This document shows positions 25,658 through 33,543 of a stretch of DNA of 53,300 nt, piece by piece. Positions within the stretch are counted from its first letter, which is position 1, and each line of letters begins with the position of its first letter. Origin of the DNA: Xanthobacteraceae bacterium (GTDB lineage: Bacteria > Pseudomonadota > Alphaproteobacteria > Rhizobiales > Xanthobacteraceae); NCBI GenBank assembly GCA_019750915.1, contig JAIENY010000017.1:1-53300 (forward strand). Reading direction: 5' to 3'. A model generated the notes under the pieces. It did no database searches, had not been told where the DNA came from, and saw only the letters and a program-made list of their open reading frames with translations. Position numbers and translations under genes: made by a program.

Positions 25658-26875
25658 GTGACCCACGTGAAAGAACCGCAGGGACGTCATTTTCTCCAGA
25701 TTCCGGGGCCAAGTCCGGTTCCGGACCGCGTTCTTCGCGCGATGGACATGCCGGTCATCGATCATCGAAGCGCCCAGTTCGCCGAACTCGGCAAGGTGGC
25801 GCTCGAAGGCAGCCAGAAGATTTTCCAGACCTCGGGGCCGGTGATCATTTTCCCGTCTTCCGGCACGGGTGCGTGGGAGGCGGCGATCGTCAACACACTG
25901 TCGCCCGGCGACAAGGTGCTGATGGTCGAGACGGGTCACTTCGCCACGTTGTGGCAGAAGATGGCGTTGCGCTTCGGCCTCGACGTGGATTTCATTCCGG
26001 GCGACTGGCGTCACGGCGCGGATCCCGAGGCGATCGAAGCCAGGCTCGCGGGCGACAAGAGTCATTCGATCAAAGCCGTGATGGTCGTCCACAACGAGAC
26101 GTCCACCGGCTGCACCAGCCGAATCGCAGAGATCCGCAAGGCCATCGACAGCGCAAAACATCCGGCGCTCCTGCTGGTCGATACGATCTCCTCGCTGGGG
26201 TCGGCCGAATACCGCCACGAGGAATGGGGAGCCGACGTGACAGTCAGCTGCTCGCAAAAGGGCTTCATGCTGCCGCCGGGACTTGGCTTCAACGCCATTT
26301 CCGAGAAGGCGCGGGAGGCTGCGAAGACCAACAAGATGCCGCGCTCGTACTGGGACTGGGAGGAAATGCTCAAGCCCAACAAGGACGGCTTCTTCCCCTA
26401 CACGCCCGCGACCAACCTGCTTTACGGCCTTCGCGAGGCGATCGCGATGCTGCTGGAAGAGGGGCTGGATGAGGTGTTCGCCCGTCACAAGCGGCTGGCC
26501 GCGGCCACTCGCGCTGCCGTGACCCATTGGGGTCTTGAGGTGTTGTGCCAGGATCCGTCCGAGTACTCGCCCGTCCTGACCGCGGTCGTGATGCCGCCGG
26601 GGCATGACGCGGATAAATTCCGCAAGATCGTGCTCGAAAACTACAACATGTCGCTCGGCGCGGGCCTGTCAAAGGTTGCCGGCAAGGTCTTCCGGATTGG
26701 CCATCTTGGCGAATGCAACGATCTCACCCTGCTCGGCGCGTTGTCGGGCGTCGAAATGGGTCTGGCCGCAGCCGGTGTTCCGCACCGGGCTGGGGGCGTG
26801 GCCGCCGCGATGGCGGTACTCGAGGACCGAGGTGGAGAGAACGCCTCAGCGCATCTCAAACTGGTGAAGGACTGA
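25658..26875 (+). CDS. Class V glyoxylate aminotransferase, copy 1 (serine/aspartate/ureidoglycine-glyoxylate type)
   Basis: PLP enzyme related to serine-glyoxylate aminotransferase, BhcA (aspartate-glyoxylate) and PucG (ureidoglycine-glyoxylate); produces glycine from glyoxylate. 405 residues from the GTG at 25658, so the protein starts just before GRHFLQIPGPSPVP as family members do; the frame is open from 25547, but that part overlaps the operators. Motifs: MPVIDHRSAQF, FPSSGTGAWEAAIVNTLSPG, VVHNETSTGCTSRI, LLVDTISSLGS, the PLP lysine in SCSQKGFMLPPGLG, YSPVLTAVV, VFRIGHLGECNDL. The amino donor is not predictable. First gene of the plus arm; a close paralogue follows after a 205-bp leader. 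Confidence 0.88.
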   Translation: MTHVKEPQGRHFLQIPGPSPVPDRVLRAMDMPVIDHRSAQFAELGKVALEGSQKIFQTSGPVIIFPSSGTGAWEAAIVNTLSPGDKVLMVETGHFATLWQKMALRFGLDVDFIPGDWRHGADPEAIEARLAGDKSHSIKAVMVVHNETSTGCTSRIAEIRKAIDSAKHPALLLVDTISSLGSAEYRHEEWGADVTVSCSQKGFMLPPGLGFNAISEKAREAAKTNKMPRSYWDWEEMLKPNKDGFFPYTPATNLLYGLREAIAMLLEEGLDEVFARHKRLAAATRAAVTHWGLEVLCQDPSEYSPVLTAVVMPPGHDADKFRKIVLENYNMSLGAGLSKVAGKVFRIGHLGECNDLTLLGALSGVEMGLAAAGVPHRAGGVAAAMAVLEDRGGENASAHLKLVKD

Positions 26876-26912
26876 TATGCACGCCGCGCGGGAGTCATTG
26901 CCGGCGGCCAGC

Positions 26913-27009
26913 GGGGCGGAAAGCCCCATAAACCTTGATTTGCACCGTACCAAAGACGGTATGAAGACCGTGGACCCCATACAAGTTTATGGTTGCGTGG
27001 GGGCCTTTT
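26913..27009 (+). promoter_or_regulatory. Structured leader between the two aminotransferase genes
   Basis: Within the 205-bp gap lie GGGGC-GGAAA-GCCCC (26913-26927), ACCGT...ACGGT (26944-26960) and a hairpin in which GGACCCC (26972-26978) can pair, with one mismatch, with GGGGGCC (26999-27005), followed by TTTT. An alternative inner stem is CCATA/TATGG (26977-26992). It looks like an attenuator or partial terminator; I do not recognise a known riboswitch class. Confidence 0.4.
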
Positions 27010-27080
27010 CCCGATACATTCCCGCCCGCAAATCGGCTTTGAAAAGAACGGTTTGTACTCCCCAAATCAAGGACGGGACC

Positions 27081-28271
27081 ATGGTCGTTCAAACCGGAAG
27101 GCATTTTCTACAGATTCCAGGGCCGAGCAATGTGCCCGATCGCGTTTTGCGCGCGATGGACATGCCGACGATCGATCATCGCGGTCCTGAATTCGCGGAA
27201 ATGGCTTTCGACATCATGGATGGCTGCAAGCGCATTTTCGGCACCAAGAATCCGGTTCTGATTTATCCCTCGTCCGGCACCGGCGCGTGGGAAGCTGCGA
27301 TCGTCAACACGCTGTCGCCCGGCGACAAGGTGCTGATGGCTGAGACCGGCCAGTTTTCTGTGCTGTGGCGTCAGCTTGCCGCGCGATTCCAGATCGAGGT
27401 CGAGACCATCTCCGGCGACTGGCGCCGTGGCGCGAAGGCGGTCGATATCGAGGCGCGTCTTGCCGCCGACAAGGGTCATGCGATCAAGGCGGTGATGATC
27501 GTTCACAACGAGACGTCCACCGGCGTCACCAGCCGAATCGATGAAGTCCGCAAGGCGATGGATCGCGCCCGCCATCCGGCGCTGCTGTTCGTCGATACCG
27601 TGTCCTCGATCGGATCAATCGATTACCAGCACGATGCGTGGGGTGTCGACGTCACCGTCGGTGGCTCGCAAAAGGGCCTGATGATGCCTCCGGGCCTGAG
27701 CTTCAACGCCGTTTCGAACAAGGCAATCGAGGCTTCGAAGAACAACACGATGCCGCGGTCCTATTGGGACTGGAATGAGGCGATCAACGCGAACAAGAGC
27801 GGCTCATGGCCATACACTCCGGCGACCAATCTTCTGTTCGCGCTGAAAGAAGCAATTGCGATGCTTGAAGAAGAGGGGCTGGAGAATGTCTTCGCCCGTC
27901 ACGAGCGTCATGCGGCGGCGGCCCGCGCGGCTGTGCGAGCCTGGGGCCTCGAGACTGTGTGTGTCGATGCGGGCGAGTATTCGCCGGTCACCACGGCGGT
28001 GATGGTGCCCGAGTCGCACGACGCGGATTACTTCCGCAAGCTCACGCTCGAGAACTTCAACATGTCGCTTGGGACCGGGCTCGGCAAGCTCAAGGGCCGC
28101 GCCTTCCGGATTGGTCACCTCGGATATTTCAACGACCTTATGCTGATGGGGACGTTGTCGGGTGTCGAAATGGGTCTCGATCTTGCCGGTATTCCGCACA
28201 AGGTCGGCGGTGTGCTCGCGGCGATGGATGTTCTCAAGGGCAAGGACGTGATGAAGCTCGCGGTGGCGTAA
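27081..28271 (+). CDS. Class V glyoxylate aminotransferase, copy 2
   Basis: 396 residues from the ATG at 27081 (AAGGA seven bases upstream); the frame is open from 26877, but that part is the structured leader. Same family and similar sequence to copy 1 throughout: GRHFLQIPGPSNVPDRVLRA, MPTIDHRGPEF, YPSSGTGAWEAAIVNTLSPG, MIVHNETSTGVTSRIDEVRK, LLFVDTVSSIGS, PLP lysine in GGSQKGLMMPPGLS, GRAFRIGHLGYFNDLM. Differences lie around the active-site entrance (SCSQKGFMLPPGLGF in copy 1, GGSQKGLMMPPGLSF here) and in the WDWEEMLKPNKDGFFPYTP / WDWNEAINANKSGSWPYTP region, which may give a different amino donor. The transporter genes follow within 70 bp. Confidence 0.9.
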   Translation: MVVQTGRHFLQIPGPSNVPDRVLRAMDMPTIDHRGPEFAEMAFDIMDGCKRIFGTKNPVLIYPSSGTGAWEAAIVNTLSPGDKVLMAETGQFSVLWRQLAARFQIEVETISGDWRRGAKAVDIEARLAADKGHAIKAVMIVHNETSTGVTSRIDEVRKAMDRARHPALLFVDTVSSIGSIDYQHDAWGVDVTVGGSQKGLMMPPGLSFNAVSNKAIEASKNNTMPRSYWDWNEAINANKSGSWPYTPATNLLFALKEAIAMLEEEGLENVFARHERHAAAARAAVRAWGLETVCVDAGEYSPVTTAVMVPESHDADYFRKLTLENFNMSLGTGLGKLKGRAFRIGHLGYFNDLMLMGTLSGVEMGLDLAGIPHKVGGVLAAMDVLKGKDVMKLAVA

Positions 28272-28341
28272 AGAAGGTCGGCGCAAAGACCCCATGAAGG
28301 GGCGGCGTAAGTTCAAAAAGGGTCAAAAGGGAGAGAGCCCA

Positions 28342-29334
28342 ATGCGGAAGACGATGAAGTTGGCGGCACTTGCCGCAATGGCGACTTGTGGCGGCATCTC
28401 GGCTGCAAGTGCCTGGGAGCCGACGAAGACGGTGGAAATCGTCGTCGCGGCTGGTGCGGGCGGTGCGTCGGACCAGATGGCGCGCATGCTTCAGGCAGCG
28501 ATTCAGAAACACAATCTGATGAAGGCGCCGATTGTCGTTTCGCTCAAGGGCGGCGCATCAGGTGCTGAAGCGCTGATGTATATGAAGGGCAGCGCCGGCG
28601 AAGCCGACAAGGTCGTGATCGCCTACTCGCTGATCTATCAGCTGCCGCTCTCAGCCAAAATTCCTTTCAACTGGCGCGAACTGACGCCGGTGTCGATCAT
28701 GGCGTTCGACGAGTTCATCCTCTGGGATAACGCCCAGTCGCCTTACAAGACGGTGAAGGAATTTGTCGATGCCGCAAAAGCATCGAGCACGCCATTCAAG
28801 TTTGGCGGCACCGGTTCGAAGCGCGAGGACCAGGTTCTGATGGCCGGCTTTGAGAAGGCGACTGGAACCAAGTTCGCTTACCTACCCTACAAGTCGGGCG
28901 GCGAGGCCGCGACACAGCTTGTCGGCAATCACATCGACGCCAACGTCAACAATCCTTCCGAAAATCTTGAAGTCTGGCGCGCCGGTCAGGTCCGGGCGCT
29001 GTGCGTGTTCGATGACGAGCGGATTTCCTACACCGGCAAGGTCACCGATACGCAGTCCTGGCACGACGTTCCGACCTGCAAGGAAGAGGGCGTGAACGTG
29101 CAGTACAAGATGCTGCGTGCCATGTTCCTGCCGGGCAAGGCGACTCCGGAGCAGGTGGCATTCTATGAGGACCTGTTCAAGAAGGTCAGCGAAACTCCTG
29201 AATACAAGGACTACATGGAGAAGCAGGCGCTGAAGCCCGTCTTCATCACCGGCAAGGACATGGTCGACTTCCTCGAGAAGGACGACAAGTTTAATTCCGA
29301 TCTCATGAAGGAAGCGGGTTTCGTCGCGAAATAA
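28342..29334 (+). CDS. Tripartite tricarboxylate transporter substrate-binding protein (TctC/Bug family)
   Basis: Periplasmic receptor that captures a carboxylate and hands it to TctAB. From the ATG at 28342 (GGGAGAGA upstream), 330 residues with a signal peptide ending at ISAASA (about residue 24). Bug-family features: VEIVVAAGAGGASDQMARML (ligand-loop), FKFGGTGSKREDQVLMAGF, FAYLPYKSGGEAATQLVGNHIDAN (quoted in part), with the usual conserved loops that coordinate a ligand carboxylate through water. Ligand not predictable; Bug proteins bind citrate, aspartate, glutamate, nicotinate and others. A hairpin separates it from tctB, typical where the binding protein is made in excess. Confidence 0.88.
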   Translation: MRKTMKLAALAAMATCGGISAASAWEPTKTVEIVVAAGAGGASDQMARMLQAAIQKHNLMKAPIVVSLKGGASGAEALMYMKGSAGEADKVVIAYSLIYQLPLSAKIPFNWRELTPVSIMAFDEFILWDNAQSPYKTVKEFVDAAKASSTPFKFGGTGSKREDQVLMAGFEKATGTKFAYLPYKSGGEAATQLVGNHIDANVNNPSENLEVWRAGQVRALCVFDDERISYTGKVTDTQSWHDVPTCKEEGVNVQYKMLRAMFLPGKATPEQVAFYEDLFKKVSETPEYKDYMEKQALKPVFITGKDMVDFLEKDDKFNSDLMKEAGFVAK

Positions 29335-29349
29335 GCTTCTCATTTTCAT

Positions 29350-29373
29350 ATCGGCCGCTTGCGGGCGGCCGAT
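29350..29373 (+). promoter_or_regulatory. Intercistronic stem-loop between tctC- and tctB-like genes
   Basis: ATCGGCCGC (29350-29358), loop TTGCGG, GCGGCCGAT (29365-29373): 9-bp perfect stem without U-run. Likely an mRNA stabilising or processing element that gives more binding protein than membrane subunits. Confidence 0.6.
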
Positions 29374-29403
29374 TCCTTCCCGCTAGAAATTGAGCAGGCG
29401 CGC

Positions 29404-29955
29404 ATGTCGAATACTGAAATCGAGATTGCCGTTGACGATCCCACCGCTCCGGCGGAGGACTCTCCGCCGGTCGTCCGGACGCTGACGGTCGATATCTGGA
29501 CGATGATCGCACTCGGCGGTTTTTCGATCCTGATGATGTTCGACAATTACCGGACCGGAATGGGCTGGGCGTCCGATGGGCCAGAGCCGGGTTATTTCCC
29601 ATTTTATTTGTCCCTCATTCTTTTGTTGGCCAGCATCTTCGGTCTGATCAAATCTGTCCGCGAGCGCGCTGTCGTGGGTGGGAATGCCGAGACATTCGTG
29701 ACACGCGATCAATTGAAGCGCGTGCTGCTGGTCTTCATTCCGACCGTGGCGTTCTGCGTGGCGACGCAGTCGCTCGGATTGTACGTCGCGAGCTTCCTGC
29801 TGACCGGCGGATTCATGATGTTCATCGGTAAGATATCGGTGTGGAAGTCTTTACTGACGGCGCTGATTTTTTCCGCGCTGATGTTCTACGTCTTCGAAGT
29901 CCAGTTTGACGTCATCATGCCGAAGGGGCCGCTCGAAGCCCTGTTCGGATACTAG
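29404..29955 (+). CDS. TctB-family small membrane subunit
   Basis: 183 residues from the ATG at 29404 (GAGCAGG upstream). Four hydrophobic helices, as usual for TctB: IWTMIALGGFSILMMF, the PGYFPFYLSLILLLASIFGLIKS pair, LLVFIPTVAFCVATQSLGLYV and SLLTALIFSALMFYVFEV. The FPFYLS segment resembles the conserved GPGYFP motif of the family (here EPGYFPF). The N-terminal 30 residues are acidic and cytoplasmic. It ends 9 bp before the TctA gene. Its role is to stabilise or assist TctA in secondary carboxylate uptake. Confidence 0.85.
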   Translation: MSNTEIEIAVDDPTAPAEDSPPVVRTLTVDIWTMIALGGFSILMMFDNYRTGMGWASDGPEPGYFPFYLSLILLLASIFGLIKSVRERAVVGGNAETFVTRDQLKRVLLVFIPTVAFCVATQSLGLYVASFLLTGGFMMFIGKISVWKSLLTALIFSALMFYVFEVQFDVIMPKGPLEALFGY

Positions 29956-29964
29956 GAGAGTCCG

Positions 29965-31485
29965 ATGGAAGCGTTTTCTCTCTTGCTTCATGGCTTCTCG
30001 GTGCTGCTCACCTGGAAGATCATGGGGTTGATGCTGGTCGGCCTTATCCTAGGTATCTTTGTCGGTGTGTTGCCTGGACTGGGCGGTCCAAATGGTGTGG
30101 CGATCCTGCTGCCGCTCACCTTCTCGATGGATCCGACATCGGCCATCGTGATGCTGTCGTGCATCTACTGGGGCGCATTGTTCGGCGGCGCGATCACGTC
30201 GATCCTGTTCAACATTCCGGGGGAGGCGTGGTCGGTCGCGACAACCTTCGACGGCTATCCCATGGCCCAGCAGGGCCGGGCGGGCGAGGCACTGACTGCC
30301 GCGTTCACCTCATCGTTCGTCGGGTCGCTGGTCGCGGTGTTGCTGATCACATTCCTCGCTCCGAGCATCGCGGGTTTTGCGCTCAGGTTTGGACCTCCGG
30401 AATTCTTCGCGGTCTATTTATTGACGTTCTGTTCGTTCGTCGGTCTTGGCCGCGAGGACAAGCATAAGACGGTGATCTCGATGGCGCTCGGCCTTCTGCT
30501 GGCGGGCGTCGGCCTCGACACTGTGTCGGGAACGCTGCGCATGACATTCGGCTCAGAGGATCTGCTGCGCGGGATCAACTTCCTTGTCGCCGTGATCGGT
30601 CTGTTCGGCATCAGCGAAATCCTGCTGACCATGGAGGAGCGTCTGGCGCTGAAGGGTCATGCGGCTGCGATCAGTCCGCGCGTCGTGCTGAAGGTGTGGA
30701 TGGAGATGCCGCGTTACTGGCTGACGTTGCTGCGTTCGTCGGCGATCGGCTGCTGGCTCGGCATTACTCCCGGAGGCGCCATTGCGGCATCCTTCATGGG
30801 CTACAACCTTGCCAAGCGGTTCTCCAAGGATCCCGACAGCTTCGGCAAGGGCCGTATCGAAGGCGTGTTCGCCCCGGAGACGGCGGCGCATGCCTCCGGC
30901 ACCGCGGCACTGCTGCCGATGCTCGCGCTCGGCATTCCGGGATCGGGGACTGCGGCCATCCTGCTTGGCGGCTTGATGGTGTGGGGTCTGAACCCCGGCC
31001 CATTGCTGTTTGTCGAACACAAGGACTTCGTCTGGGGTCTGATCGCGTCGATGTATCTGGGCAATGTTGTCGGTCTCGTGATCGTGCTGGCGACGGTGCC
31101 GCTGTTCGCCGCGATCCTGCGCGTGCCGTTCGCGGCGATTGCGCCGATGATCGTGGTGTCGTGCGCGATCGGCGCTTTCGCAATCCAGAACGCGATGTTC
31201 GATATCTGGCTGATGCTGGTGTTCGGCGTGATCGGTTACATCTTCAAGAAGATCGGCATCCCGCTGGCGCCGTTTACGCTCGCGCTGGTGCTTGGCAGCC
31301 GGGCGGAGGACGCGTTCCGTCTGTCGATGATCGGTTCAGGCGGCTCCTTCAAGGTGTTCTGGTCGAACTGGCTTGTCGGCTCGATTACGACCATCGCCAT
31401 CGTTCTGCTGTTCTGGACGGTAATCGAGAAAGTATTCGCGGGGGCGGGGCGCATGCTGCGACCTGCGAACGCGAGGGCGGCCTGA
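29965..31485 (+). CDS. TctA-family large membrane permease
   Basis: 506-residue permease of the tripartite tricarboxylate transporter, with about 12 helices, driven by an ion gradient. Conserved glycine-rich blocks: VGVLPGLGGPNGVAILLPLTF, YWGALFGGAITSILFNIPGE, DGYPMAQQGRAGEALTAA and, in the second half, GITPGGAIAASFMGYNLAK, APETAAHASGTAALLPMLAL, GIPGSGTAAILLGGLMVWGL (the repeat of the first motif set). AGGAG lies before the ATG. Last gene of the plus arm; a hairpin terminator follows at 31546. Substrate unknown; co-regulation with the glyoxylate enzymes suggests it imports the pathway substrate. Confidence 0.92.
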   Translation: MEAFSLLLHGFSVLLTWKIMGLMLVGLILGIFVGVLPGLGGPNGVAILLPLTFSMDPTSAIVMLSCIYWGALFGGAITSILFNIPGEAWSVATTFDGYPMAQQGRAGEALTAAFTSSFVGSLVAVLLITFLAPSIAGFALRFGPPEFFAVYLLTFCSFVGLGREDKHKTVISMALGLLLAGVGLDTVSGTLRMTFGSEDLLRGINFLVAVIGLFGISEILLTMEERLALKGHAAAISPRVVLKVWMEMPRYWLTLLRSSAIGCWLGITPGGAIAASFMGYNLAKRFSKDPDSFGKGRIEGVFAPETAAHASGTAALLPMLALGIPGSGTAAILLGGLMVWGLNPGPLLFVEHKDFVWGLIASMYLGNVVGLVIVLATVPLFAAILRVPFAAIAPMIVVSCAIGAFAIQNAMFDIWLMLVFGVIGYIFKKIGIPLAPFTLALVLGSRAEDAFRLSMIGSGGSFKVFWSNWLVGSITTIAIVLLFWTVIEKVFAGAGRMLRPANARAA

Positions 31486-31545
31486 CGCGGCGCTCCGGCG
31501 GGCGCGTCTCGGCCACCGGCCTACACTCTATAGCTGATGGATACA

Positions 31546-31571
31546 ACACGGCGCGGGTGACCGCGCCGTGT
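31546..31571 (+). terminator. Stem-loop terminator after the transporter operon
   Basis: ACACGGCGCGG (31546-31556), tetraloop GTGA, CCGCGCCGTGT (31561-31571): 11-bp perfect stem, followed by TCGTTT. It separates the catabolic arm from the TetR/RND genes. Confidence 0.75.
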
Positions 31572-31593
31572 TCGTTTGCACCGCAAAATGGGG

Positions 31594-31624
31594 TTGACTG
31601 CGCCAGAAGTGAGTGCTTACTTAC
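31594..31624 (+). promoter_or_regulatory. Candidate promoter with overlapping TetR operator
   Basis: A -35-like TTGACT (31594-31599) and a poor -10-like TTACTT (31617-31622) with a 17-bp gap overlap the near-palindrome GTGAGTGCTTACTTAC (31609-31624; arms GTGAGT/ACTTAC, one mismatch). Position directly before the tetR start suggests autorepression covering the pump genes. Confidence 0.45.
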
Positions 31625-31628
31625 ATCG

Positions 31629-32318
31629 ATGGCATTCAAGCGGATGAGCGGGGATTCCCGCAGGCGGCAGATTCTGGAAGCCGCCCAACAGTGCTTCGCT
31701 CAGCACGGTTATGCGGGGACGACGACGAAAAGGGTTGCGACGGCCGCCTCGATTTCCGAGGGGCTGTTGTTTCGTCATTTCGCGACCAAGGCCCAGCTCC
31801 ATTCGGCGATCCTGGAGGAAGCCTGCGAGACCGACCCGGACCTCAACCGGCTGCTGAACCTTCAGCCGTCGACCGAGACGCTGGTCTTTTTCATCCGGGA
31901 GATGATCGGGCATTTTCTCGCCGTGAAGACATTGCCCAATGGCGACAAGGGCGAGAAGATCCGGCTCACGGCGTCCAGCCACCTCGATGACGGGGAGTTC
32001 GCGCGATTGCTATTCGAGAAGATCAGCGCGCTGATCGCACCGAAATTCGAGAGTTCGGTCGAACAGGCGATTGCCACGGGCGATGTCATGCCGGTGGGAA
32101 TCTCGCCGTTCCACCTGTTCTGGTTCACGCACAATCTTCTTTACACGATCGCCATGACCCGTCTGCCCGAGCGTCCGACGCTGGGCTATCCGGCGGACGA
32201 CGTTCTCACCCGGCAATTGATGGAATTCGTTCTGCGCGGCGTCGGGTTCACGCCCACAGCGCTGGCCCGTTACCTTGACACCGAAAAAAATCACGACCTC
32301 GTTTCAGAGAGTGTTTGA
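31629..32318 (+). CDS. TetR-family regulator of the RND efflux operon
   Basis: 229 residues. N-terminal helix-turn-helix at about residues 10-55: RRRQILEAAQQCFAQHGYAG, TTTKRVATAASISEGLLFRHF, typical of AcrR/TetR proteins. The C-terminal helical domain for ligand binding and dimerisation is unremarkable. A much longer open frame reaches back to 30696 through the permease gene in another frame; I reject that part and start at ATG 31629 (ATG 31644 is an alternative). The stop codon is one base before the membrane-fusion gene ATG, so all three pump genes are co-transcribed. Confidence 0.9.
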   Translation: MAFKRMSGDSRRRQILEAAQQCFAQHGYAGTTTKRVATAASISEGLLFRHFATKAQLHSAILEEACETDPDLNRLLNLQPSTETLVFFIREMIGHFLAVKTLPNGDKGEKIRLTASSHLDDGEFARLLFEKISALIAPKFESSVEQAIATGDVMPVGISPFHLFWFTHNLLYTIAMTRLPERPTLGYPADDVLTRQLMEFVLRGVGFTPTALARYLDTEKNHDLVSESV

Positions 32319-32319
32319 C

Positions 32320-33525
32320 ATGACAATTTCAACCGACGCTCCCAACGCGAAATCAAAGGCCGAGAAGACCGAACCGGCGACGCGCGCGCCGCATCGCGTG
32401 CGAACCACGCGGTGGTTCATCATTGTCGGCAGCATCCTTGCGGTGATCGTCGGCTTGATCGTCGGCTTCAATGTGTTGCGCAATCATCTGATCTCGCAGT
32501 TCCTCGCCAACATGAAGCCGCCGCCGGCCAACGTCTCGGTGGCGGAGGTGAAGTCGGAAGTCGTGCCGCATCTGTTGACGAGTTTCGGTTCGCTCGCGGC
32601 CGTGCATCAGGTCGATGTGTCCGCCGATGTCGGCGGCCGCATCACCAAGATCATGTTCACCGCAGGCGCGAAGGTGAAAAAAGGCGACCCGCTGCTTCAG
32701 ATTTTCGACGATCCGGATCAGGCGGATCTCGCCAGCTTCAAGGCGCAAACGCTCAACGCCAAGCTCGCGCTCGATCGCGCCCAGGCACTGCTCGCGAAAT
32801 CGTTCGGTCCGCAGGCGACAGTCGATCAGGCACAGGCCGCTTATGACCAGGCCAAGGCCGCCGTGGAGAAGACCGAAGCCGTGATCTCGCAGAAGCTCGT
32901 CCGCGCCCCGTTTGACGGCGTGCTCGGCGTGCGTCAGGTCGAGGTCGGACAGTATCTCAGCGCCGGCACCATGATCGTGACGCTCACAGATCCGTCGCAG
33001 GTCTATCTGAACTTCACGGCGACCGAAAAGGACGCGGCGATCCTGGCTGTGGGCCAGACCGTCGATGCCGTCGTCGATGCCTATCCCGCCCGCAAATTCC
33101 AGGGCAAGATCACCACCATCGAGCCTCAGATCGCCAGCGATACCCGTAACATCCGCGTGCAGGGCACGATCGACAATCCTGACGGCTTGCTGAAGCCGGG
33201 CATGTTCGCCACCACGACCGTGGTGCTGCCGCCGGATCCACCGAAACTCATCATTCCCGAGACGGCGGTGGATTATACGCTCTATGGCGACTCCGTCTTT
33301 CTGCTGAAGGAAGAAAAGGACAAGGACGGCAAGGCGGCGTTTCATGCCGAGCGCGTGCCGATCCAGACCGCAGAGCGGATCAACGGACAGGTTGTCATCA
33401 CCAAGGGACTCAACGCCGGTGATCGTGTGGTCGCGGTTGGTCAACAGAAGCTGCAGCCCGGCATGCAGGTCGTGATCTCCGACGATCCACCGCCGCCGGC
33501 TCCCAAAAATCCGCCGCGTTACTGA
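32320..33525 (+). CDS. RND efflux periplasmic adaptor (membrane fusion protein)
   Basis: HlyD/AcrA-family adaptor joining the RND pump to an outer-membrane channel. 401 residues from the ATG at 32320. One N-terminal membrane anchor (WFIIVGSILAVIVGLIVGFNVL), then a lipoyl half-motif (VDVSADVGGRITKIMFTAGAKV in part), a short coiled-coil hairpin (about 145-190: ALDRAQALLAKSF, AYDQAKAAVEKTEAV), the second lipoyl half (LVRAPFDGVLGVRQVEVGQYL in part) and beta-barrel/proximal domains. Compared with AcrA it uses a membrane anchor in place of a lipobox. 18 bp before the RND gene. Confidence 0.9.
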   Translation: MTISTDAPNAKSKAEKTEPATRAPHRVRTTRWFIIVGSILAVIVGLIVGFNVLRNHLISQFLANMKPPPANVSVAEVKSEVVPHLLTSFGSLAAVHQVDVSADVGGRITKIMFTAGAKVKKGDPLLQIFDDPDQADLASFKAQTLNAKLALDRAQALLAKSFGPQATVDQAQAAYDQAKAAVEKTEAVISQKLVRAPFDGVLGVRQVEVGQYLSAGTMIVTLTDPSQVYLNFTATEKDAAILAVGQTVDAVVDAYPARKFQGKITTIEPQIASDTRNIRVQGTIDNPDGLLKPGMFATTTVVLPPDPPKLIIPETAVDYTLYGDSVFLLKEEKDKDGKAAFHAERVPIQTAERINGQVVITKGLNAGDRVVAVGQQKLQPGMQVVISDDPPPPAPKNPPRY

Positions 33526-33543
33526 TCGCGGGAGGCGCACGAC

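Noticed and set aside
16770..31485. Complete beta-hydroxyaspartate cycle operon
   Set aside because: No serine-racemase-like dehydratase (BhcB) and no ornithine-cyclodeaminase-like reductase (BhcD) in the window, and the regulator is GntR-FCD, so only two of four enzymes are represented.
30696..31628. Very long open frame on the plus strand running through the TctA gene into tetR
   Set aside because: The upstream part is out of frame with the clear TctA permease and is Arg/Gly/Asp-rich without domains; only the part from 31629 is the regulator.
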